Program-made: the position numbers and the translations under genes | The notes under the pieces: model-generated | Seen by the model: the letters and a program-made list of their open reading frames with translations, nothing else | Database searches by the model: none | What the model was told of the DNA's origin: nothing | Shown: positions 1 through 6,219 of the stretch, in pieces | Position numbering within the stretch: the stretch's first letter is position 1 | Layout: the number at the start of each line of letters is the position of its first letter | Assembly: GCA_002779425.1 (NCBI GenBank) | Contig: PEWP01000018.1 | Coordinates: forward strand, 1-24,772 | Reading direction: 5' to 3' | DNA length: 24,772 nt | From: a bacterium (Candidatus Gribaldobacteria) CG07_land_8_20_14_0_80_33_18 | GTDB taxonomy: Bacteria > Patescibacteriota > Minisyncoccia > Minisyncoccales > CG1-02-41-26

Positions 1-12
1 AAAACCAAAAAA

Positions 13-411
13 ATGCTCAGTGAAATTAATATTTCAACTAAAGAAAAATATCAGCTAATTGATATTACGGACAAAGTTGAGAAAATAGTAAAAGAAAGCG
101 AGGTTAAAGACGGATTGGTTTTAGTTTTTGTTCCTCATTCCACAGCCGGTATCATTTTAACTGAAAATGAACCAGGCCTAAAAGAAGATTGGCTAAAGTT
201 TCTAAAGAAATTGGTTTCCGGTTTCAATTTCCAGCACAATAGAATTGACAACAATGCCGATTCTCATATTCTTTCCGGTTTCGTAGGGCAGGAAAGAGTT
301 CTTTTTGTGAAAGGCGGCCAGATAATCCGGGGAACCTGGCAACAAATTTTTCTACTGGAATTAGACGGGCCGAGGAACAGAAAAATAATTGTTAAAATTA
401 TAAAAGATTAA
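13..411 (+). CDS. yjbQ: YjbQ/UPF0047 family protein
   Basis: A 132-residue protein covering the whole YjbQ fold. Family hallmarks are visible: HSTAGI at 42-47 followed by NEP, NADSH at 81-85, and the C-terminal GTWQ (107-110) and ELDGPR (116-121) block. The conserved histidines and acidic residues form a small pocket in solved family members. Some homologues show weak thiamine-phosphate synthase activity, but the physiological role is unsettled, so no substrate is claimed. Length matches the family norm (about 130-140). Only 12 bases precede the ATG in the window, so its promoter cannot be seen. It is followed by 59 bases and then the queuosine-salvage gene. The family call is firm; the function is open. 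Confidence 0.93.
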   Translation: MLSEINISTKEKYQLIDITDKVEKIVKESEVKDGLVLVFVPHSTAGIILTENEPGLKEDWLKFLKKLVSGFNFQHNRIDNNADSHILSGFVGQERVLFVKGGQIIRGTWQQIFLLELDGPRNRKIIVKIIKD

Positions 412-432
412 ATGGCTAAGGCGGTTTTTTGG

Positions 433-438
433 TAGAAT
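433..438 (+). promoter_or_regulatory. Extended -10 promoter element
   Basis: TAGAAT preceded by TGG (an extended -10, TGN motif) lies exactly 6 nt before an ATG at 445. No good -35 hexamer lies 16-18 nt upstream. It would drive the queuosine-salvage gene, with transcription expected to begin at or near base 445. Confidence 0.45.
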
Positions 439-444
439 AAAAAT

Positions 445-480
445 ATGACGGTAATCAATCATCAAGATCAATGGTTATAA
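445..480 (+). CDS. Possible 11-codon leader ORF
   Basis: ATG at 445 opens an 11-codon frame (MTVINHQDQWL) ending in TAA at 478-480. It overlaps the ATG of the next gene (471) in another frame. The upstream ATG is placed where a leaderless transcript would start, while the ATG at 471 has no Shine-Dalgarno. It may be a leader whose termination delivers ribosomes to 471. Alternatively, a single-base indel in the assembly may have split off the true N-terminus. Coding status is speculative. Confidence 0.25.
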   Translation: MTVINHQDQWL

Positions 481-1445
481 AAGTTGAGGAAAATAAAATT
501 TTAAAAAGCATAAAACCAGTAATTAAATTGGCAGAACACGTTAGAATTATCGAAGAAAATATTGAAGCGGTTTGTAAAGACTTTAACTCCCAAAATGTTC
601 AATATTGGATGGCGGCTTCCCCTTTTAACCTCTCGGATTTAAACGACAAAGAAAAACTTAATTTTATATTTGTTTTTAATTCTATCAATTTTTGTTATTG
701 GGGAAAGCCAAAATGGACGATTGAATACGAAGGAAACCAATATGATGGTGCTTGGGGAATGATTGGCTGTCTAAGAAGAGCTATTGATAATAAAGTGCCA
801 ATTTTACAAGCGAAATATCTGGCAAAAATCAGTGAAGGGGAATTGAAAGAGATTCTTAAGGGAAATATCCTTATCCCTTTATTTGAAGAGCGTTTAAAAA
901 TCTTACAAGAAAATGGAAAAGTGTTAGAAGAAAAATATAAAGGAGATTTTGCAAGCATAGTCGAAAAAGCGAAAAAAGATACTTTAAATTTATTAGAAAT
1001 AATCATCTCTGATTTTCCTTCTTTTAATGATGTCGCCTTTTATAAAGAATATAAAGTTCTTTTTTACAAAAGGGTTCAGCTTCTTATTTCAGATATTTAT
1101 CGAACATTCGAAGGGGAAAATTATGACAAATTAAAAAATATAGAGCTGTTAACAGCTTTCTCTGATTATAAAATCCCTCAAGTTTTGAGAAAATTAAAGA
1201 TTTTAGAATACTCACCGGAATTAGCCTCAAAGATAGACAATCAAATTCCTATTTTATCTGGAAGTGAAGAAGAGATAGAGATACGGGCGAATACAATTTG
1301 GGCGATTGAAATGATGAAAGAAAAAATAAAACCAAAAATTCCAAATATTACATCGATGGATATTGACTCTTATTTATGGCTTCTTGGTCAAAATAAATCT
1401 CCCGATGACAAACCTTATCATTTAACACGGACAATCTTTTATTAA
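471..1445 (+). CDS. Queuosine-5'-phosphate N-glycosylase/hydrolase-like (Qng1, DUF2419)
   Basis: A 324-residue protein recognised by blocks typical of the DUF2419/Qng1 queuosine-salvage family: FNSINFCYW near residue 88, LTAFSDYKIPQVLR near 227, IEIRANTIWAIE near 270, DSYLW near 303, and a C-terminal HLTRTIFY at the very end of the chain. The family releases queuine base from queuosine 5'-monophosphate so that tRNA-guanine transglycosylase can use it. It is best known from eukaryotes and scattered bacteria. The length is normal and no key block is missing. The start at 471 precedes the first conserved helix; see the short overlapping frame upstream. rarA follows after 9 bases. The reaction is inferred from the family; no TGT gene is in the window. 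Confidence 0.88.
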   Translation: MVIKVEENKILKSIKPVIKLAEHVRIIEENIEAVCKDFNSQNVQYWMAASPFNLSDLNDKEKLNFIFVFNSINFCYWGKPKWTIEYEGNQYDGAWGMIGCLRRAIDNKVPILQAKYLAKISEGELKEILKGNILIPLFEERLKILQENGKVLEEKYKGDFASIVEKAKKDTLNLLEIIISDFPSFNDVAFYKEYKVLFYKRVQLLISDIYRTFEGENYDKLKNIELLTAFSDYKIPQVLRKLKILEYSPELASKIDNQIPILSGSEEEIEIRANTIWAIEMMKEKIKPKIPNITSMDIDSYLWLLGQNKSPDDKPYHLTRTIFY

Positions 1446-1454
1446 ATAATTTTT

Positions 1455-2600
1455 ATGGAGCCATTAGCATCAAAAATCAGGCCTAAAAGTTTGAAAGAAT
1501 TCGTCGGGCAGGAGCATCTGGTCGGCGAAGAAAAGCCTTTAAATATTGCCATAAAACAAAAACATTTGTTTTCTTTTATCCTTTGGGGGCCTCCGGGAAG
1601 CGGAAAAACGACTTTGGCCAAAATATACGCAAAGAGTTTAAATGCCAAGCTTTACGAATTATCCGCGGTTTCGGCCGGGAAAGCGGATATCAAAAAAATA
1701 CTAAATGAAGATTCCCTGGCCGGCTCGGCCATCCCGAAGGTTTTGTTTTTAGACGAAATACATCGCTTTAACAAATCCCAGCAGGACTTTCTGCTTCCTT
1801 ACGTTGAAAGAGGGGAGCTCACTTTAATTGGAGCCACTACCGAGAATCCGAGCTTTGAAATAATTCCGCCCCTGCTTTCCCGTTGCAGGGTTTTTGTTTT
1901 AAACGAACTTTCGGAAGACAATATGAAAGCCATTATTAAAAGAACCGGGCTGAAAATGGACAAAAAAGCAGAGGACTGGCTGATTAATATGGCCAACGGC
2001 GACGCCAGACAGGCGATAACCATGCTGGAGAATACGAGTGAACTTTACAAGGAAATCACAGTGGAAAATTTAAAAAACGCTCTCCAGTCAAAGTTTTTAA
2101 GATACGACAAAAAAGGGGAGGAACATTACAATACTATTTCAGCTTTTATTAAAAGCATGAGGGCAAGTCAGCCGGATGCGGCTTTATATTATTTAGCGCG
2201 GATGATTGATTCTGGCGAAGATCCCAAATTCATAGCAAGAAGAATGGTTATTTTCGCTTCAGAGGACATAGGCTTGGCCCAGCCCACGGCTTTGGTAGTA
2301 GCTAACGATGTTTTTAGAGCCGTGGAAATAATCGGGTTGCCCGAATGCGGCATTAACTTGGCGGCCGGAGTAGTTTATCTGTGCCAATGCAAAAAAGACA
2401 GAAGCGCCTACGAGGCCTATATGAAAGCTATGGAAGACGTAAAAAAATACGGAAACTTATCCATACCTTTGCATTTGCGGAATCCGGAAACAAAACTGAT
2501 GAAAGAATTGAATTACGGCAAAGGATATGAAAAATACTCCAAGGAATCTTTTCTGCCCGCTCAGTTGAAAGGAAAGAAATACTTGAAAAAATTATGTTAA
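1455..2600 (+). CDS. rarA: Replication-associated recombination protein A (AAA+ ATPase)
   Basis: A 381-residue AAA+ ATPase of the RarA/MgsA (Mgs1/WRNIP1) family, which acts at stalled replication forks and is related to clamp loaders. Walker A GPPGSGKT is at 45-52, Walker B LFLDEIH at about 97-103, sensor 1 IGATTEN follows, and the arginine-finger segment LLSRCRVF is present. The C-terminal tetramerisation region carries the family's LRNPETKLMKEL block. It is shorter than typical RarA (about 430-450) because the extreme C-terminus ends soon after the LPAQLKG block. Base composition is richer in GC than flanking genes. The last 7 nt overlap the next gene. A weak TTTAAC (1421-1426) and TAAATA (1443-1448) pair lies just upstream. 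Confidence 0.95.
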   Translation: MEPLASKIRPKSLKEFVGQEHLVGEEKPLNIAIKQKHLFSFILWGPPGSGKTTLAKIYAKSLNAKLYELSAVSAGKADIKKILNEDSLAGSAIPKVLFLDEIHRFNKSQQDFLLPYVERGELTLIGATTENPSFEIIPPLLSRCRVFVLNELSEDNMKAIIKRTGLKMDKKAEDWLINMANGDARQAITMLENTSELYKEITVENLKNALQSKFLRYDKKGEEHYNTISAFIKSMRASQPDAALYYLARMIDSGEDPKFIARRMVIFASEDIGLAQPTALVVANDVFRAVEIIGLPECGINLAAGVVYLCQCKKDRSAYEAYMKAMEDVKKYGNLSIPLHLRNPETKLMKELNYGKGYEKYSKESFLPAQLKGKKYLKKLC

Positions 2601-3232
2601 ACCAAGAAGAAATAAAAAATAAAATAATAAGGAAGATTAAAGTATGCCTTGCTTTGAGGGGTAAAATTGTTATTGAAGGATGTACTTCTTCTGAAGAACT
2701 CGCTTATCTAGCAGGATTGGTTAGTAATGGGAATATAAAACTTGTAGGTGAGGTGGGATTTAATGCGGGATTCTCAAGCTATATATTTTTGGATACAAAT
2801 CCTGATATAAAAGTCGTTTCATTTGATTTAGTGAAGTACTCGTATGTTAAAAGTGCTAAAAAAATGATTGATAAAAAATTTCCTGGACGCCACATATTAA
2901 TTTATGGTGATTCCAAACAGACACTTCCTAAATTTGCCGAAGAAAATCCCGATATTCATTTTGATCTTGTGTTTATTGATGGCGGACATGATTACAAAAC
3001 AGCCAAATCAGATATTATAAATTTAAGACGGCTATCTACCAAAGACACAATTGTTATTATTGATGACCTAACACCATGGCTTCATTGGGGCAAAGGACCG
3101 ACCAAGGCGTGGTCTGAGGCCATTCAAGAAGGATTGATTGTTCAGGAAAAACTCTATAAAGATGGAAGGCCTGTTAGTAGTATCGAACCACCAGGGAAGC
3201 GGAGCTGGGCTTTGGGACATTACACATTTTAG
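2594..3232 (+). CDS. Class I SAM-dependent methyltransferase
   Basis: A 212-residue Rossmann methyltransferase of the Methyltransf_24 type. The glycine-rich SAM motif I is GEVGFNAGFSS at 52-62, motif II ends in an acidic Asp at 78, a GDS lies at 105-107, and FIDGGHDY at 127-134 is the characteristic motif IV region of this subgroup (O-methyltransferase and sugar/cephalosporin hydroxylase-like enzymes). The substrate cannot be read from sequence. The gene overlaps rarA by 7 nt, implying coupled translation, but codon and base use are more AT-rich than rarA. After its stop a short ACCG-GG-CGGT inverted repeat and six T (about 3233-3247) might act as a weak terminator. Confidence 0.85.
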   Translation: MLNQEEIKNKIIRKIKVCLALRGKIVIEGCTSSEELAYLAGLVSNGNIKLVGEVGFNAGFSSYIFLDTNPDIKVVSFDLVKYSYVKSAKKMIDKKFPGRHILIYGDSKQTLPKFAEENPDIHFDLVFIDGGHDYKTAKSDIINLRRLSTKDTIVIIDDLTPWLHWGKGPTKAWSEAIQEGLIVQEKLYKDGRPVSSIEPPGKRSWALGHYTF

Positions 3233-3252
3233 ACCGGGCGGTTTTTTCATAC

Positions 3253-3258
3253 TATAAT
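3253..3258 (+). promoter_or_regulatory. -10 box of metallopeptidase gene
   Basis: A perfect TATAAT ends 4 nt before the ATG at 3263, with TAGACC (3230-3235) 17 nt upstream as a possible -35. No Shine-Dalgarno fits, so the message is probably leaderless. Confidence 0.55.
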
Positions 3259-3262
3259 TTAT

Positions 3263-3607
3263 ATGACAATTGAAAGGTTTGAAGAATTAGTAAATGAGGG
3301 AATCAAAGCTATTCCCAAGGAGTTTTTGGCAAAATTGGATAATGTAGATATTGTGATTGAAAACGAACCTACTTCAGAACAATTACTGGGTTTATACGAA
3401 GGAATTCCTAAAATAAAAAGATGGGGTTACGGCCAGGTTTTGCCCGATAAAATCACTATTTTTAAAAATCCAATTGAAAAAATAGCCCGATCGGAAGAAG
3501 AAATTAAAAAAGTTGTCAGAGATATCGTCTGGCATGAAATTGCCCATCATTTTGGCATGGATGAAAAAGAAGTAAGAAAAGCAGAATCTCGGCGAAGAAA
3601 AACCTGA
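3263..3607 (+). CDS. Small zincin-like metallopeptidase family protein
   Basis: A 114-residue protein of the Zincin_1/DUF1025 metallopeptidase family. It carries the zinc-binding HExxH as HEIAHH at 91-96, followed by FGMDE, where the Asp is the likely third ligand. The YEGIPK and GYGQVLPDKITIFKNPI stretches upstream match the family's conserved core. Members are small cytosolic proteins of unknown substrate, so proteolytic activity is plausible but unproven. No signal peptide or membrane segment is seen. Length is normal for the family. The C-terminus is rich in arginine and lysine. It has its own promoter rather than reading through from the methyltransferase. Confidence 0.88.
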   Translation: MTIERFEELVNEGIKAIPKEFLAKLDNVDIVIENEPTSEQLLGLYEGIPKIKRWGYGQVLPDKITIFKNPIEKIARSEEEIKKVVRDIVWHEIAHHFGMDEKEVRKAESRRRKT

Positions 3608-3616
3608 TTTTTCATC

Positions 3617-3645
3617 TTGACAATAAAAATCACAAAAGATAATAT
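3617..3645 (+). promoter_or_regulatory. Promoter of cupin gene
   Basis: A consensus TTGACA (3617-3622), a 17-nt spacer and TAATAT (3640-3645). The expected start site falls within a few bases of the ATG at 3654, leaving no room for a Shine-Dalgarno, so the transcript is probably leaderless. Confidence 0.65.
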
Positions 3646-3653
3646 ATCTTAAT

Positions 3654-4052
3654 ATGCGAGGATTTATTACGAATATTGAAAAAGATACTGAGGGTAATGA
3701 TTTTTTTAGAAAAGTTATTTTTACGGCAAAATACAGCCAATTAGTTCTGATGAGTTTAAAACCGGGTGAAGAAATCGGTGAAGAAGTTCATAACAATTTA
3801 GACCAATTTTTCAGATTTGAAAAAGGAGAGGGAAAAGTAGTTATAGAAGGAGAAGAGTTTCAGATTAAAGATGGTTTCGCAGTTGTAGTGCCAGCGGGGA
3901 CAAAACATAATATCATAAACACCTCTTCAGACGAACCTCTCAAACTTTACACGATTTATTCTCCGCCGAATCATCAAGACAAGACAATTCATAAAACCAA
4001 AGAAGAAGCAGAAGCATCAGAAGAGCATTTCGACAAAAAGACAAGTTTTTAA
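3654..4052 (+). CDS. Cupin domain protein
   Basis: A 132-residue single-domain cupin. The first cupin motif has His46 (EEVHNN), Gln51 (DQFF) and a glycine-rich GEGKVVIEG turn. The second is PAGTKHNIIN with His85. His46, Gln51 and His85 are the probable metal ligands, a His/Gln/His variant of the usual set. The last 30 residues are a lysine- and glutamate-rich tail beginning at NHQDKTIHKTKEE, common in small stand-alone cupins of this type. Function could be sugar or small-molecule isomerisation or binding; nothing in the context narrows it. It is transcribed from its own promoter and closed by a hairpin 5 nt after the stop. Confidence 0.88.
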   Translation: MRGFITNIEKDTEGNDFFRKVIFTAKYSQLVLMSLKPGEEIGEEVHNNLDQFFRFEKGEGKVVIEGEEFQIKDGFAVVVPAGTKHNIINTSSDEPLKLYTIYSPPNHQDKTIHKTKEEAEASEEHFDKKTSF

Positions 4053-4056
4053 ATTT

Positions 4057-4082
4057 ACAGAGGTTAAAGCCTCTGTTTTTTA
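4057..4082 (+). terminator. Intrinsic terminator after cupin gene
   Basis: A perfect 7-bp stem ACAGAGG/CCTCTGT (4057-4063 and 4070-4076) with a 6-nt loop, followed by a T-run. Confidence 0.85.
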
Positions 4083-4099
4083 ATTTAAATAAAAGAAAA

Positions 4100-4132
4100 G
4101 AGCCTCCGACGAAAAAAATTCGTCGAAGGCTC
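4100..4132 (-). terminator. Intrinsic terminator of the 4139-4774 gene
   Basis: Fourteen-position arms (4100-4113 and 4119-4132) around a 5-nt A/T loop. On the minus-strand RNA the one non-Watson-Crick position is a U-G wobble and the hairpin is followed by a T-rich tract. On the plus strand the same position is a C-A mismatch. The hairpin is therefore tuned to the minus-strand gene. Confidence 0.85.
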
Positions 4133-4138
4133 AATTAC

Positions 4139-4774
4139 TTAAAGGTCCTCTTTGCGAACGGATGCAATACCGATATAGGCGACGGGATTCTCATCCCAAA
4201 AGTAACAGAAAGAGTCGAAGAAACCGACATAGATATACTCCCGAAGCTCACTCATCGTATAGTCACGAGGCCGATCTAATGTACGAACATAGATGTGCTC
4301 AAATAGACGTTCACCTGTAGCTAGAAAATGACCGATGATAGTATAAATCATCACACGGGCTCTAGGCACTTCTTCGTCTTCACCGAGAAGTACTAGCTGC
4401 TTTCGCCAACTCTTCGAAGTCGAGTTGTCCACAGGACTCTTACGAACCAGTTTCCAACTTACTTCGTCGCATTCCGTAGCGAAAACGAACCCTTTACCAT
4501 ACCACGATTCATCGTAGAAAAGCTTAGAGTCTATCTTTGCACGAAGCTCGAGAATCGAGAGTGGAAAGACCGCCACAAGAATATGAGTATCTTTCAGATT
4601 TTGGAGCGTCGCTTTAGAGAACGGAAACGGAATTTTTGAAAGGGTAATAAGTTGCTCATGCGAGGGATTGATCCCGAAGTACTGAATGGCCTCTTCAATA
4701 CCAAAGAAGTTGCGTCCCATTATTTCACGAAGACCATATTCCAAGGAAATTAAATCTTTCTCTCTTTTTTCCAT
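4139..4774 (-). CDS. Uncharacterised orphan protein, 211 aa
   Basis: Start chosen at 4774 because a near-perfect Shine-Dalgarno (AAAAGGAGGT, 4778-4787) sits 3 nt upstream. The open frame extends 12 codons further to 4810, but those codons overlap the -10 box. The product is soluble, with no signal peptide or membrane segment. Its middle third holds a hydrophobic core (HILVAVFPLSILELR, then FVFATECDE). The C-terminal half has GERLFEHIYVRTLDRP and a final GIASVRKEDL. I recall similar anonymous proteins in CPR genomes but no function. Base composition is clearly richer in GC than the neighbours, with many CG dinucleotides. It is a single-gene unit with promoter, strong ribosome binding site and terminator, and is inverted relative to both flanks, suggesting acquisition as a cassette. 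Confidence 0.85.
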   Translation of the reverse strand: MEKREKDLISLEYGLREIMGRNFFGIEEAIQYFGINPSHEQLITLSKIPFPFSKATLQNLKDTHILVAVFPLSILELRAKIDSKLFYDESWYGKGFVFATECDEVSWKLVRKSPVDNSTSKSWRKQLVLLGEDEEVPRARVMIYTIIGHFLATGERLFEHIYVRTLDRPRDYTMSELREYIYVGFFDSFCYFWDENPVAYIGIASVRKEDL

Positions 4775-4809
4775 ATTACCTCCTTTTAAAGAACTTTTAT
4801 AACACCACA

Positions 4810-4837
4810 ATTATAGCAAACTGTCAAAAAAAGTCAA
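4810..4837 (-). promoter_or_regulatory. Promoter of the 4139-4774 gene
   Basis: Read on the minus strand: TTGACT (4837-4832), a 16-nt spacer and TATAAT (4815-4810), with TG one base before the -10. The predicted start near 4803 leaves a leader of about 28 nt that contains the Shine-Dalgarno. Confidence 0.75.
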
Positions 4838-4878
4838 AATTTTAAAATTAAATTATTTTTTACTTTTTAAAATTAAAA

Positions 4879-4907
4879 TTGATAAAAAACCAAAAATAAG
4901 CTAAATT
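4879..4907 (+). promoter_or_regulatory. Putative promoter of the nucleotidase operon
   Basis: TTGATA (4879-4884), a 17-nt spacer and TAAATT (4902-4907), 8 nt before the ATG at 4916. There is no Shine-Dalgarno, so the transcript is again consistent with a leaderless one. Confidence 0.5.
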
Positions 4908-4915
4908 AAAAGAAT

Positions 4916-5758
4916 ATGACAGTTGTTGTTTCAAATTCAGAAAAATTAGAGGAATTAAAAAATAAAATTATAAAGGATGGAGTAGAAAACCTTCATGTTT
5001 TGGCTGATTTTGACAGGACTTTGACAAAAGCTTTTGTTAATGGTCAGAGCCGGCCGTCTCTGACCTCAGTTTTGAGAGATGGTAATTATTTAACGCAAAA
5101 TTATGCTTCAAAAGCGCATGAGTTTTATAATAAATACCACGCAATTGAAATTGATACAAATATTCCCCATCAAAAAAAGAAAAAAGCAATGGAGGAGTGG
5201 TGGACACTTCATTTTGATTTATTGATAAAGTCTGGTTTGAATAAAAAACATTTAAAAGAAATTGTAAATTCTGGGAAGGTGGAATTCAGACAAAACGCTT
5301 TAGAATTAATGGATATTTTAAAAGAAAGAGGTATTCCTCTTGTTATTATGTCTTCAAGTGGTTTGGGCGGAGATGCAATTGCGATGATGTTAGAAAAAGA
5401 AAGAAAACTTTACAATAATATTTATATTATTTCCAATTCATTTAAATGGGATAAAAAAGGGAATGCTGTTGAAGTAAAAAAACCCATTATTCATGTAATA
5501 AACAAAGACGAGACGATGATTAAAGATTTTCCTGAAATTTATAAAAAAATAAAAGATAGAAAAAATGTTATTTTACTTGGTGATAATATTGAGGACCTTG
5601 GAATGATAATCGGGTTTGATTATAAAAATCTTTTGAAAATAGGGTTTTTAAACGAAAATATTGAAGAGAATTTGGAAAAGTATAAAAAGAGTTTTGATGT
5701 TTTAATTTTAAATGACGGCTCAATAAATTATTTGAATAACCTAATCAAGGAATTATGA
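4916..5758 (+). CDS. Pyrimidine 5'-nucleotidase-like HAD phosphatase (UMPH-1 type)
   Basis: A 280-residue HAD-superfamily protein of the UMPH-1/cytosolic 5'-nucleotidase III type. Motif I DFDRTLT at 31-37 carries the nucleophile Asp31 and acid/base Asp33. Motif II MSSSG is at 145-149. The ISNSF block (172-176) and motif IV GDNIED (222-227) follow. The cap-domain EIDTNIP and the EEWW stretch are typical of this family, which dephosphorylates pyrimidine (and in some members 7-methylguanosine) monophosphates. Length matches the family. The last 4 nt overlap the next gene as ATGA, so this gene heads a coupled three-gene unit. The nucleotide preference is not readable from sequence. Confidence 0.88.
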   Translation: MTVVVSNSEKLEELKNKIIKDGVENLHVLADFDRTLTKAFVNGQSRPSLTSVLRDGNYLTQNYASKAHEFYNKYHAIEIDTNIPHQKKKKAMEEWWTLHFDLLIKSGLNKKHLKEIVNSGKVEFRQNALELMDILKERGIPLVIMSSSGLGGDAIAMMLEKERKLYNNIYIISNSFKWDKKGNAVEVKKPIIHVINKDETMIKDFPEIYKKIKDRKNVILLGDNIEDLGMIIGFDYKNLLKIGFLNENIEENLEKYKKSFDVLILNDGSINYLNNLIKEL

Positions 5759-6219
5759 TAAAACAAAAAAATTGGGTTGAAAAATTAAAAAATAATAAAG
5801 GTTTACCAAAAGTAGTAAAGATTACCGGCAAAATGAGTAAAAGATGGGGAACAGGTTCAGTGGCAATCCCAGCTCCGATGGAAGTTAATGAGATTATGAA
5901 AAAAGTGCCGAAAGGAAAACTTATTAGTATTAATCAAATCCGTCAAGTTATTGCCAAAAGACATAAAGCAACCATTGGTTGTCCTATAACTTGTGGTATT
6001 TTCGCTTGGATTGCTGCTAATGCAGCTGAAGAAGAAAGAAAACAAGGTAAAAAAGATATTACGCCCTATTGGCGGACTTTAAAAAGCGACGGCTCTCTTA
6101 ACGAAAAATATCCAAGTGGGTTAGAGGGACAAAAGAAGCTTTTGGAAAAAGAAGGACATAAAATCATTCGGAAAGGCAAAAAATATCTCGTTGTTGATTA
6201 CGAAAAAGCGTTTAAATGA
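5755..6219 (+). CDS. MGMT-like, alkyltransferase-like (ATL) protein
   Basis: A 154-residue protein whose C-terminal two thirds align with the DNA-binding domain of O6-alkylguanine-DNA alkyltransferase. VPKGKLISINQIRQVIAK (51-68) matches the recognition helix region. PYWRTLKSDGSLNEKYPSGL (104-123) matches the PCHR-active-site strand and the SDGSL-GG-L-K-LL-EG tail. The acceptor Cys of PCHR is replaced by Tyr105, so it cannot act as a transferase. This is the situation in ATL proteins, which bind alkylated bases and pass lesions to excision repair. Cys76 and Cys80 sit in a GCPITCGI segment that is not the active site. ATGA overlaps link it to both neighbours. Confidence 0.75.
   Translation: MIKQKNWVEKLKNNKGLPKVVKITGKMSKRWGTGSVAIPAPMEVNEIMKKVPKGKLISINQIRQVIAKRHKATIGCPITCGIFAWIAANAAEEERKQGKKDITPYWRTLKSDGSLNEKYPSGLEGQKKLLEKEGHKIIRKGKKYLVVDYEKAFK

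Noticed and set aside
412..432. GGCGG followed by a T-run as a terminator after the YjbQ gene
   Set aside because: There is no complementary arm close enough to form a convincing stem.
1455..2600. RarA shorter than usual at the C-terminus
   Set aside because: All ATPase and tetramerisation motifs are present; only a variable tail is missing, so it is not a pseudogene.
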